From contig DNPP01000312.1 in the NCBI GenBank assembly GCA_003501365.1, positions 1 through 20,377 of the forward strand: a stretch of 20,377 nt of DNA, read 5' to 3'. How positions within the stretch are numbered: the first letter of the stretch is position 1; each line of letters starts with the position of its first letter. The stretch is from Bacillota bacterium (GTDB lineage: Bacteria > Bacillota > UBA4882 > UBA8346). The notes beneath the pieces were generated by a model. The model was given only the letters and a program-made list of their open reading frames with translations. It was not told where the DNA came from and searched no databases. The position numbers and the translations under genes were made by a program. This document shows positions 6,864 through 13,763 of the stretch, piece by piece.

Positions 6864-8375
6864 TTATACTGTGGATTTTTTATATAAATCTTTTAAACAA
6901 CAATATAATTCCTTGTATATTTGATAATTTTTTTGATAGACCGGGGATCCATCCCGATGATACATTTCGCTGTCCACTTTAACTAATTTGCTGATAGCAG
7001 ATTCAACATCGGAATAAATTCCCAGCGCCATTCCGCAAAGAATCGAACAACCCAAAGCCCCATTTTCCGGGACTTTAATAGTAATAAGCCTTTTTTGCAG
7101 TATTTTTGCCATAATATCACGCCAGATTAAATTTTTACTACCACCTCCCAACAATCTCATTTCAGTGACGGCAATCCCCAAAGACTCAATACTTTCCAGG
7201 TTATCCTTTAATCCAAACCCAACTCCTTCCATCACTGCCCGGATAAAGTGATATTTGTGATGATTGATCGAAATGCCGTAAAACACCCCTCTAGCATCGG
7301 CATCCCAGTGGGGTGTCCTTTCTCCCATCAGATAAGGAAGAAAGATTAAGCCTTCACTACCATCCGGGATTTTTGCCACTTCACGGTTGTAGATTTCAAA
7401 GAGCGCGCTGCTGCTTTCTTTATCTTTTTCAAAAGCGTTTTTAAACCAATGCAAAGATTCAGCTGCGGTTTGCATGACGCCCAATATAACCCATTTGTCA
7501 TCTAGGCAATAATTCCAACATGAAGTGCGCCCTTGCATATCGGGTAATGGTTTATCCGAACAGGTGGACACGACTCCGGCAGTTCCGACAATCGCCGTAA
7601 CCTGGCCATTACGGCAAACTCCGGAGCCTAATGAAGTAGCCGCCTGATCCGCGCAACCGTTGATCACGGGTAAACCTTGGGGAAGCCCCGTTTCTAAAAA
7701 AGCATCGGAGCTAATATGGCCAATAATTTGTGAGGAACAGACGGCTTCAGGAATCAATTCACTTCTAATGCCAAATAAATCAAACATTTCCGGTGACCAT
7801 TTCTTCCCAACCGCATCAAACAATAACGTTCCCACCGCGTCCGAATAATCAGTCACCATCTGCCCGGTCAACCGGTATTTAATATAATCCTTAGCCAGCA
7901 ATACCTTGGCAGTTTTTTGATAAATATCCGGTTCATTCCGCTTGACCCAAAGAATATTAGGCGCCGTGTAAGTAGTAGAAATATGATTGGCGGTATGTTG
8001 AAAAACTTCCTGTTTTAACCGCGCATCTCTGGATAATTCTTCAACCAGTCCTTTGCTACGCTGGTCCATCCAGGTAATCGCATTGCGGAGAATATGGTTG
8101 TTGCGATCCAGATATACCTGGGTATGCATTTGACCGCAAATCCCGATTCCTAATAAATTTTTTACCCGGTATTCATTTTTAGCCATCAGTGTTTGAGAAA
8201 TTTCACAAAGCCCGCGCCACCATAAATCAGGGTCTTGCTCCGCGAAACCGGGTAGAAGGCTGACAATTGGATATTCGATATAAGCGGAGTCTAAAAGCGT
8301 TCCTTCTTCATGAATAAGAATCATTTTACAACCGGTAGTGCCCAGGTCGATACCGACAAAAACTCCCTCTCCCAT
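6864..8375 (-). CDS. FGGY-family carbohydrate kinase, xylulokinase-like
   Basis: A 503-aa cytosolic kinase of normal FGGY length, transferring phosphate from ATP to a sugar. The N-terminal ATP loop is IDLGTTGCK (9-17, D10). GQMHTQVYLD (81-90) and TWMDQRS (101-107) match the sugar-contact region of xylulokinase. NGCADQAATSLGSG (239-252) carries the likely catalytic base D243. LPYLMGERTPHWDADARG (346-363) is typical of XylB. GGGSK (410-414) and NGALGCSILCG close the C-terminal lobe. Differences from XylB at GQMHT (usually GQMHG) and ADQAA (usually DNAAG) leave the substrate open. GGGAGGGG precedes the ATG. It lies between the permease and aldolase genes, so its product is presumably the aldolase substrate. 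No sugar isomerase is present, suggesting a ketose or other directly phosphorylated sugar is imported. Confidence 0.9.
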   Translation of the reverse strand: MGEGVFVGIDLGTTGCKMILIHEEGTLLDSAYIEYPIVSLLPGFAEQDPDLWWRGLCEISQTLMAKNEYRVKNLLGIGICGQMHTQVYLDRNNHILRNAITWMDQRSKGLVEELSRDARLKQEVFQHTANHISTTYTAPNILWVKRNEPDIYQKTAKVLLAKDYIKYRLTGQMVTDYSDAVGTLLFDAVGKKWSPEMFDLFGIRSELIPEAVCSSQIIGHISSDAFLETGLPQGLPVINGCADQAATSLGSGVCRNGQVTAIVGTAGVVSTCSDKPLPDMQGRTSCWNYCLDDKWVILGVMQTAAESLHWFKNAFEKDKESSSALFEIYNREVAKIPDGSEGLIFLPYLMGERTPHWDADARGVFYGISINHHKYHFIRAVMEGVGFGLKDNLESIESLGIAVTEMRLLGGGSKNLIWRDIMAKILQKRLITIKVPENGALGCSILCGMALGIYSDVESAISKLVKVDSEMYHRDGSPVYQKNYQIYKELYCCLKDLYKKSTV

Positions 8376-8465
8376 GCTTACCCCTCCCAGGAAATATCGT
8401 CCGGATTCTAAAGATAAATTAATCAGCTTCTTGATCAGCGGACTTTATTGATTAACGTTTGATAG

Positions 8466-9458
8466 CTATTTCCCGTATTTTACACCAATCGCCCGCACTC
8501 CCATAACCAACAGCAAAATAGCTCCCCAAATAATCAGTGTTAAATATGAACTCAATCCGAATATATTCAACCCGCTAGAGATAATTTGAAGAATTATCAA
8601 TGCCAGCACCAAACCGGACACCTTGCCAAATCCCCCGTCCGGATTAAACCCACCCAAAACTGCCAATAGGACGGTTATAAGCAAGTAGGAAGTCGAATAG
8701 CCCTGGCTTGCCGAGTTAAACCGGGAGATCATGATTATCGAAGCAATACCGCATAAGAGACCAGAAATGGCATAAGTTTTAATAATAGCCGCCTTGATGT
8801 TGATCCCGGAAAACCTGGCCGCCGTCGTATTGGAACCAAGCAAGTAAATGCTCTGGCCGAATATAGTCCTAGTTAAGAGAACTGAAACTCCTACAATGCA
8901 AAAGATTAAAATAAACAACGGGAACGGAATACCGAACAAATAACCGTTGCCAATATTGAGAAAAGTGTCGGGATATCCGGAAATAACATAACCTTTGGTA
9001 ATAATCAGCGAAGCGCCGTCGATCACCATGGAAGAGCCCAAAGTGGCCAAGATCGGAGACACATCCAGCATGGAAATGATGACCCCGTTTAAAATCCCGA
9101 TGACGGCCGATACTGCTAGACCGGTAATAATTGCCAGAGGAATCAGCAAACCCGGATCCATTCCGTGTATTTTTGTCATCATGATGGCCATCACAATACC
9201 GACAAAATTGGCGGACGCCACAATTGAAAGGTTAATACCCCCGCTTAACATGGCAACTGCCATGGCTAAGGCCAAAATACCCAATTCCGGTAATTGAAAA
9301 GCCATCGATTCGAAATTATCACTTTTTAAGAATTGCCCCGGATTGAGCCAAATCATTAATAAAACCACTGCCGCCAACACGCAAGATAAAGTGGCGATAT
9401 CCGAATTTTTGCGGAAATAAAGGTTTAATTTCCCCATCGGTTCCTGTTTATTGAACAT
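8466..9458 (-). CDS. Sugar ABC transporter permease, RbsC/LsrD type (cassette A)
   Basis: About 330 aa, one of two permease subunits of the downstream ABC importer, in the BPD_transp_2 family. Roughly eight to ten membrane helices are seen, with the family motif AMLSGGINLSIVASAN in the first third and ITVLLAVLGGFNPDGGFG in the last third, near the ATPase-contact region. It pairs with the permease gene just upstream, whose stop it overlaps. Two starts are possible: ATG 9458 (11 nt after AGAGG) or GTG 9467 (9 nt after GAGGAAAG). The sequence is strikingly close to the permease at 13764-14765: both share MAFQLPE, SGGINLS or TGGINLS, and SSGLNIFG. The 90-nt gap to the kinase contains a TTAATCA/TGATTAA inverted repeat. 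Confidence 0.9.
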   Translation of the reverse strand: MFNKQEPMGKLNLYFRKNSDIATLSCVLAAVVLLMIWLNPGQFLKSDNFESMAFQLPELGILALAMAVAMLSGGINLSIVASANFVGIVMAIMMTKIHGMDPGLLIPLAIITGLAVSAVIGILNGVIISMLDVSPILATLGSSMVIDGASLIITKGYVISGYPDTFLNIGNGYLFGIPFPLFILIFCIVGVSVLLTRTIFGQSIYLLGSNTTAARFSGINIKAAIIKTYAISGLLCGIASIIMISRFNSASQGYSTSYLLITVLLAVLGGFNPDGGFGKVSGLVLALIILQIISSGLNIFGLSSYLTLIIWGAILLLVMGVRAIGVKYGK

Positions 9459-10455
9459 TGATCGCACTACCTCTTTCCTCGCTTATTCGCTGCTGATAAG
9501 CAGTCATACTCACACTGGCGATAATAATCAGCCCGATAAAAAGCGTATGCCAATAAGATGAAATATGCATCAGAATCAATCCGTTGGATACGATAGCGAT
9601 AATGAGCACCCCGAAAAAAGTTCCCAAAACCGAACCCTTGCCCCCTAAAAGACTGGCGCCGCCCAGCACAACTGCGGCCAGCACATCCATTTCGCGGCCG
9701 ATATTGGTGCTCGGGGAAATATTCTGAATCACATAAGCTTGGACAGTAGCGGCGATCCCTGCAATCATCCCCATGAACCCATATATAAAAAGACGAATTT
9801 GTAGAACGTTGATGCCCACTCTTTTGGCCGCCTCAATACTGCCGCCCAACGCATAGATTTTCCGGCCTGTTTTGGTATGATTAAGTAAAAACCAAGTGGC
9901 GATATAAACGCTTATCGCAACGATAAAAGGTAACCACTGGCCACTGGTAGAACTGGGCTTAAACCAAGCTGGAAAACCAAAAAGCCATTTCCCGCGCGAA
10001 ATAACCAACAAGGCGCCGAAAAAAATATTCATCGTGGCAATCGTTACAATAATCGCCTGAGCCTCAAGCCAGTGGATGAAAAGCGCGTTCACCGCGCCAA
10101 GAATAATTCCGGCGGCGGCGGCGATTAAAAAAGCTTCCAACATATTGCCGCCATGGGCTATGATTTGCAACGACATGATATACTGAGCCACACTGGCGGT
10201 TGCCATGAATGAGATGTCGATACCTCCGGATATCAAAACTACCAGCACGCCAATTGCCAGGATAGCCAGGAAAGCATGATTGTTCATTAAACCGAATAAA
10301 TTGCCGGGGCTTAAAAAACTCCGGTTGATCGATCCCATGACGCATCCCAGGGCAATAATCACCAAAAACAATAATGCTTCTTGCGATGTAAAAAATTTTT
10401 GAATCCCGGGCCCGAATCCGGGTTTTTCCTTAGTAGCGGAATTTGTGGTCGTCAT
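9448..10455 (-). CDS. Sugar ABC transporter permease, RbsC/LsrC type (cassette A)
   Basis: A 335-aa integral membrane subunit of the BPD_transp_2 family. A soluble N-terminus of about 30 residues precedes the first helix. VVLISGGIDISFMATASV is the family signature, and AAVVLGGASLLGGKGSVLGT is the conserved segment before the last helices. The GGID form here and GGIN form in the neighbouring permease match the LsrC/LsrD pairing, implying a heterodimeric channel. ATG 10455 has GAGG 8 nt upstream; the reading frame is open to a TTG at 10479 but that is inside the ribosome-site region. It follows the ATPase gene by 50 nt and overlaps the next permease gene. Paralogous to 14794-15786. Confidence 0.9.
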   Translation of the reverse strand: MTTTNSATKEKPGFGPGIQKFFTSQEALLFLVIIALGCVMGSINRSFLSPGNLFGLMNNHAFLAILAIGVLVVLISGGIDISFMATASVAQYIMSLQIIAHGGNMLEAFLIAAAAGIILGAVNALFIHWLEAQAIIVTIATMNIFFGALLVISRGKWLFGFPAWFKPSSTSGQWLPFIVAISVYIATWFLLNHTKTGRKIYALGGSIEAAKRVGINVLQIRLFIYGFMGMIAGIAATVQAYVIQNISPSTNIGREMDVLAAVVLGGASLLGGKGSVLGTFFGVLIIAIVSNGLILMHISSYWHTLFIGLIIIASVSMTAYQQRISEERGSAINVQ

Positions 10456-10505
10456 TTTTTTTACCTCGTCTCCTACCAAAATAAGTTAAAATCTTGCATC
10501 GGCTG

Positions 10506-12011
10506 TCAATTGGCTGTATATTGAGTCAAAATGTTAAAGTCGTTTACATCTTCCGCCTTGATTTCCTGAGGATTCAGTTCTTGTAAGAGCCGACCGTGAT
10601 CCATCACCAAAATCCGATGGCAATTATAATAAACTTCATTAAACTCATCGGAAATGATAATAATCCCCATTCCCGCAGCGGCCAAAGATTTAATCATTTC
10701 ATAAATTCCACTTTTGGCATGAACATCGACGCCGATAGTCGGCCCATCCAGTATTAAAATTTGGGGGTCGGTGGCGATCCATTTAGCAACCGCCACTCGT
10801 TGCTGGTTTCCCCCGGATAAGGTTTTGGCTGGGGCGTCGATATCCGGAATTTTGATGTTCAAGTCGGCGACTAATTTTAAGGCCAATTTCTTTCTCTTTC
10901 TCAAATGTATTAATTTGATCCGGGACAGCAACGTTTTCATTACCGTAACAACGATATTGGCCTCCACGGAATGATTCATTATCAAACCCTGGCCCATCCG
11001 ATCCTCCGGCACCATGCCAAGGCCATTTTTGATGGCATCCCGGTTGTTGTGGATCTTAACTAGCGCGCCATTGACAAAAATGTCTCCTTTTTCCGGCGGG
11101 TTCATGCCAAAAATCGAGAGCGCCAGCTCAGTTCTTCCAGATCCCAGCAATCCCGTAATACCCAGTATCTCTCCCTCATGCAAACAAAAACTAATATCTT
11201 TATAATTGCCTTTTTTACTCAGGTTTTTAACTTCCAGGATGCATTGAGGTTTAATTGTATCCTGTGGCCTGGAATAGGCAATGTTTTTTCCGGTCATTAA
11301 GTATATTAGTTTTTCATTATCCAATTCTTTACTTTGATACGTGCCAACCTTTTTACCGTCGCGGATTACTGTGACCCTTTCCGCAATAGACATAATCTCA
11401 TTCAGTTTATGACTGACGAATAATGTTGTCATTCCCTTGCGTTGCAATTCTTTAATCACCACAAAAAGCTGGTCTACTTCCTCCCGGGTCAGTGAAGCGG
11501 TCGGTTCATCCATGATTAAAAGTCGGGCATCCCCGGCGATAGCGCGACATATGGCAATCAACTGCCGATCAGCTATGGATAACAAGCCGGCATTTTTTTC
11601 AAGCGGTAGACTTACACCAATTTTAGCGGTCACCTCTGCCGCTAGGTCCCGGACTTTCCTCCAATTCACCAATTCACTATTACTTTCCAGCATTTTAGGC
11701 ATAGCTATGTTTTCAGCTACAGTCAGATTGGGAAAAATCGATAAATCCTGATAAATTACTAAAATACCCTGTTGAATTGCGCTAGTTGAAGTGAGGTGAT
11801 GGACGGGGTTACCCAAAATCCAAATATTTGCCCCTTTTTCAGGCTTAATCACTCCGGAAATGATTTTGATTAAAGTGCTTTTTCCGCAACCGTTCTGGCC
11901 GACTAAACAATGAATTTCCCCTTCATTTATAGCAATATCCACATTATTGAGGGCCTGAATTCCGGAGAACTTTTTGCTTATTCCTTTCATCACTAAAAAC
12001 TCTTGAGCCAT
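10506..12011 (-). CDS. Sugar ABC transporter ATPase, RbsA/LsrA type, two nucleotide-binding domains (cassette A)
   Basis: A 501-aa double ATPase energising the two cassette A permeases. Domain 1 has Walker A GQNGCGKST (38-46), degenerate signature LSIADRQ (144-150), Walker B LLIMDEP (164-170) and H-loop H201. Domain 2 has a degenerate Walker A GLLGSGRTE (287-295), common in this family, signature LSGGNQQR (398-405), and Walker B ILILDGPT (418-425), where the catalytic glutamate is glycine (G423). Thus only the first ATP site looks fully competent. ATG 12011 follows GGAGGACAAGAAA; an upstream in-frame start at 12059 has no comparable site. It comes after the binding-protein gene, across a terminator-like hairpin, and 50 nt before the first permease. 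Confidence 0.92.
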   Translation of the reverse strand: MAQEFLVMKGISKKFSGIQALNNVDIAINEGEIHCLVGQNGCGKSTLIKIISGVIKPEKGANIWILGNPVHHLTSTSAIQQGILVIYQDLSIFPNLTVAENIAMPKMLESNSELVNWRKVRDLAAEVTAKIGVSLPLEKNAGLLSIADRQLIAICRAIAGDARLLIMDEPTASLTREEVDQLFVVIKELQRKGMTTLFVSHKLNEIMSIAERVTVIRDGKKVGTYQSKELDNEKLIYLMTGKNIAYSRPQDTIKPQCILEVKNLSKKGNYKDISFCLHEGEILGITGLLGSGRTELALSIFGMNPPEKGDIFVNGALVKIHNNRDAIKNGLGMVPEDRMGQGLIMNHSVEANIVVTVMKTLLSRIKLIHLRKRKKLALKLVADLNIKIPDIDAPAKTLSGGNQQRVAVAKWIATDPQILILDGPTIGVDVHAKSGIYEMIKSLAAAGMGIIIISDEFNEVYYNCHRILVMDHGRLLQELNPQEIKAEDVNDFNILTQYTAN

Positions 12012-12097
12012 TTTCTTGTCCTCCAACTTTTCTATACGGCACTGGTCGTTAAAATACATATGGCGAAATACTTGGTGAAATGTTTTTAAAAGATAGG

Positions 12098-12137
12098 AAA
12101 AAGGTCAGGCCGGCCTTTAGTCCCAGCCAACCTGACC
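12098..12137 (-). terminator. Terminator-like attenuator between binding-protein and ATPase genes
   Basis: On the minus strand GGTCAGGTTGGC pairs with GCCGGCCTGACC (12 bp including two G-U pairs) around a short loop (12103-12137), followed by TTTTTCC (12102 downward). It lies 8 nt beyond the binding-protein stop. Partial termination here would make far more binding protein than membrane components, a common arrangement in sugar importers. Confidence 0.65.
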
Positions 12138-12144
12138 AAGGTTT

Positions 12145-13134
12145 TTAGAAGGTAAAGGAGTCAACGTTTTTCTTGTTAATATCCATGATGGCGTTAAAAC
12201 GAACAACCTTGTTCTTCTGATCGATAACCCCTTTTCCAAAACCGGGGACTTGGATTTCATTTCCAATCTTCTTTTTTTGTGCCGTCAGCATTGCCATATA
12301 TACCGCAGCATAACCGGAGTCTGCCGGATCCCACAAATATCCGTATTGCAATGATCCGTCTTTAAGATATTGAGCGGCTTGCTTCGGTATCACAGTCCCC
12401 AAGATGTTAAATTTACCGATGAGCCCTTTTTCGCGAATGGCTTGAGCTGCGCCAATCGGTCCTAAGCTTCCCATGCTAACAATACCTTTTAAATTCGGAT
12501 AGGCTTGCAACAGTTCCAAAGTCTTCGTATGGGAGAGATCAGCATCTTCGCCGCATGGAATGCGGTCGGTGACTAACTTCATATTAGGGTAATTTTTCTT
12601 TAAATAATCTAAACCGATATCAACCCAGAGGTTATGTAAAGGCACGGTTAGACCGCCGACAAATACTGCAAATTCCCCTTTACCGCCCATAAGTTCGGCC
12701 ATTTTTTTAAAGTTCGCTACTCCAAAAGCGGTATTATCAATATTTTCAATGTCCCAACTGGCGCCGGGTTGATTTGGAGATTCATTGGTAATAATAGCGA
12801 TGCCTTTACTTTGCGCCTTTTTAAAGACCGGCGTTAGGGCATTAGCATCATTGGGAACTACTACAATCCCATTTACACCTTTGGCAATAAAATCTTCAAC
12901 CATCTTAACTTGTTGGGCCGGATCTGCTTGAGTCGGACCGACTACATAGGCATTGACACCGAACTTCTCAGCAGCTTTCTTTACGCCGGCTTCAAATTCA
13001 TTAAACCAGGGAATACCGATAATTTTAACAATAACCGGAATTTCCAATTTCTTAGCGGCTGAGACAGTAAAAGCGCTCATGATTAATAACCCGATTAAAC
13101 AAGATATCACCAAAATCCGCAAACTCTTTTTCAT
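12145..13134 (-). CDS. Periplasmic sugar-binding protein, LsrB/RhaS-like
   Basis: A 329-aa secreted type 1 periplasmic-binding protein. Residues 1-26 are a Sec signal: MKKSLR, hydrophobic core, then TVSAAKK with a signal peptidase I site near residue 26. C12 lies inside the core, too early to be a lipobox, so it is not a lipoprotein. The mature part has KIIGIPWFNEFEAG, GVNGIVVVPNDANAL (domain hinge region), WDIENID and RFNAIMDINKKNVDSF at the end, the last resembling LsrB. By remembered alignment only the first LsrB AI-2 contact (Lys in IVKIIG) is kept; the D-Q pair and others are not, so AI-2 is an unlikely ligand. ATG 13134 follows GGGGGG by 7 nt. First gene of the downstream unit. Confidence 0.9.
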   Translation of the reverse strand: MKKSLRILVISCLIGLLIMSAFTVSAAKKLEIPVIVKIIGIPWFNEFEAGVKKAAEKFGVNAYVVGPTQADPAQQVKMVEDFIAKGVNGIVVVPNDANALTPVFKKAQSKGIAIITNESPNQPGASWDIENIDNTAFGVANFKKMAELMGGKGEFAVFVGGLTVPLHNLWVDIGLDYLKKNYPNMKLVTDRIPCGEDADLSHTKTLELLQAYPNLKGIVSMGSLGPIGAAQAIREKGLIGKFNILGTVIPKQAAQYLKDGSLQYGYLWDPADSGYAAVYMAMLTAQKKKIGNEIQVPGFGKGVIDQKNKVVRFNAIMDINKKNVDSFTF

Positions 13135-13210
13135 TTTCACGCCCCCCTAAGTTTAATTGATGAAATCAAATACCGAACCCAAAACACGAAGTCTTCCTTT
13201 TATAAAAACG

Positions 13211-13222
13211 GGCACCTCCTTT
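13211..13222 (-). promoter_or_regulatory. Orphan Shine-Dalgarno sequence in the binding-protein leader
   Basis: Minus-strand AAAGGAGGTGCC is complementary to the 16S 3' end over about ten bases, better than the real site of the binding-protein gene 80 nt further on. No ATG, GTG or TTG follows at a usable distance. Confidence 0.35.
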
Positions 13223-13262
13223 ATAGCTCAAAATCAGCCACTCATTTTTATGGGATATTCAT

Positions 13263-13281
13263 AATTTTGTAACCCAAAATT
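13263..13281. promoter_or_regulatory. Operator-like palindrome at the binding-protein transcription start
   Basis: AATTTTG (13263-13269) and CAAAATT (13275-13281) form a perfect inverted repeat with a 5-bp spacer, covering the start point predicted from the adjacent promoter. A candidate site for the DeoR regulator at 17441-18214; that link is inference. Confidence 0.45.
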
Positions 13282-13282
13282 C

Positions 13283-13311
13283 ATTATAATTGATTATTGG
13301 TAATATGTCTA
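13283..13311 (-). promoter_or_regulatory. Promoter of the binding-protein/ABC/kinase/aldolase unit
   Basis: On the minus strand, -35 TAGACA (13306-13311, five of six consensus) and a perfect -10 TATAAT (13283-13288) have a 17-bp spacer. Start point about 13276, giving a leader of about 140 nt. Confidence 0.65.
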
Positions 13312-13390
13312 CATATTTATGATAAATTTATGAATATATATGATTATTAATGATAATATTATGATTACTGTCCCTTTTAATGAATAACCC

Positions 13391-13432
13391 CAAAATAAAA
13401 AGCTCTCCCATCAAAGCACCGATGGAAGAGAG
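13391..13432 (-). terminator. Intrinsic terminator in the 13.1-13.8 kb gap
   Basis: On the minus strand CTCTC-TT-CCATC pairs with GATGGGAGAG (10 bp with a two-base bulge, 13403-13432), and is followed by CTTTTTATTT. It lies about 50 nt after the stop of the coding-like remnant at 13484-13612 and upstream of the binding-protein promoter, so it insulates that promoter. Confidence 0.6.
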
Positions 13433-13483
13433 AAAAATCATGGATTCATGGGACGATAACTCGCGGTTTTCTTTATTTAAGTT

Positions 13484-13612
13484 TTAAATCCCTATTCTAT
13501 TATGGATCATCATTTCTTTAAAACTTTCGACCACTTCACTAATCTCATGCCCTTGTTCGTCCTGAAAATCGATGGTCAGATTGCCGCTCTTTGCTTGATT
13601 AATGTTGATTAA
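13484..13612 (-). pseudogene. Coding-like remnant: 3' end of an unidentified gene
   Basis: The minus frame between stops reads as protein-like sequence: KSGNLTIDFQDEQGHEISE followed by VVESFKEMMIHNRIGI and TAA. It has alternating strand-like and amphipathic helical character, and lacks an ATG, GTG or TTG near its beginning. It ends about 50 nt before an intrinsic terminator, like a genuine gene end. I read it as the residue of a deleted gene; the family is not recognised. It is the most coding-like part of the 623-nt gap at 13141-13763. Confidence 0.35.
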
Positions 13613-13624
13613 TTATTGATTAAT
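13595..13624. repeat. Three phased direct repeats TTGATTAAT
   Basis: Exact copies begin at 13595, 13605 and 13616, that is every 10-11 bp, one helical turn. They overlap the beginning of the coding-like remnant. They may be a regulator-binding array or simple-sequence noise in AT-rich DNA. Confidence 0.5.
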
Positions 13625-13671
13625 ATGTAGCCATTTGTGGTTTGAATAAACTATTCAAAAGAGCCTTCAAC

Positions 13672-13704
13672 AAAAAAGAGGCTGGCCTAAATTAGGCAAC
13701 CTCT
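13672..13704 (-). terminator. Intrinsic terminator of the DeoR/ABC cassette B operon
   Basis: On the minus strand AGAGGTTGCCTAA pairs with a complementary arm ending GCCTCT (one bulged C, one G-U pair; 13677-13704), followed directly by TTTTT (13676-13672). It lies about 60 nt beyond the stop of the last cassette B permease. Confidence 0.75.
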
Positions 13705-13763
13705 TCTATTAAAGGACTTTTTAAAAACAGCCCCTGTAATTAAAATCAAACGACTCAATGTCA

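Noticed and set aside
8995..9297. 100-codon plus-strand ORF and similar long antisense frames (for example 3023-3319, 15401-15706, 17703-18059, 18631-19167)
   Set aside because: They lie wholly or mostly opposite well-supported genes, have shadow-like composition and no family features.
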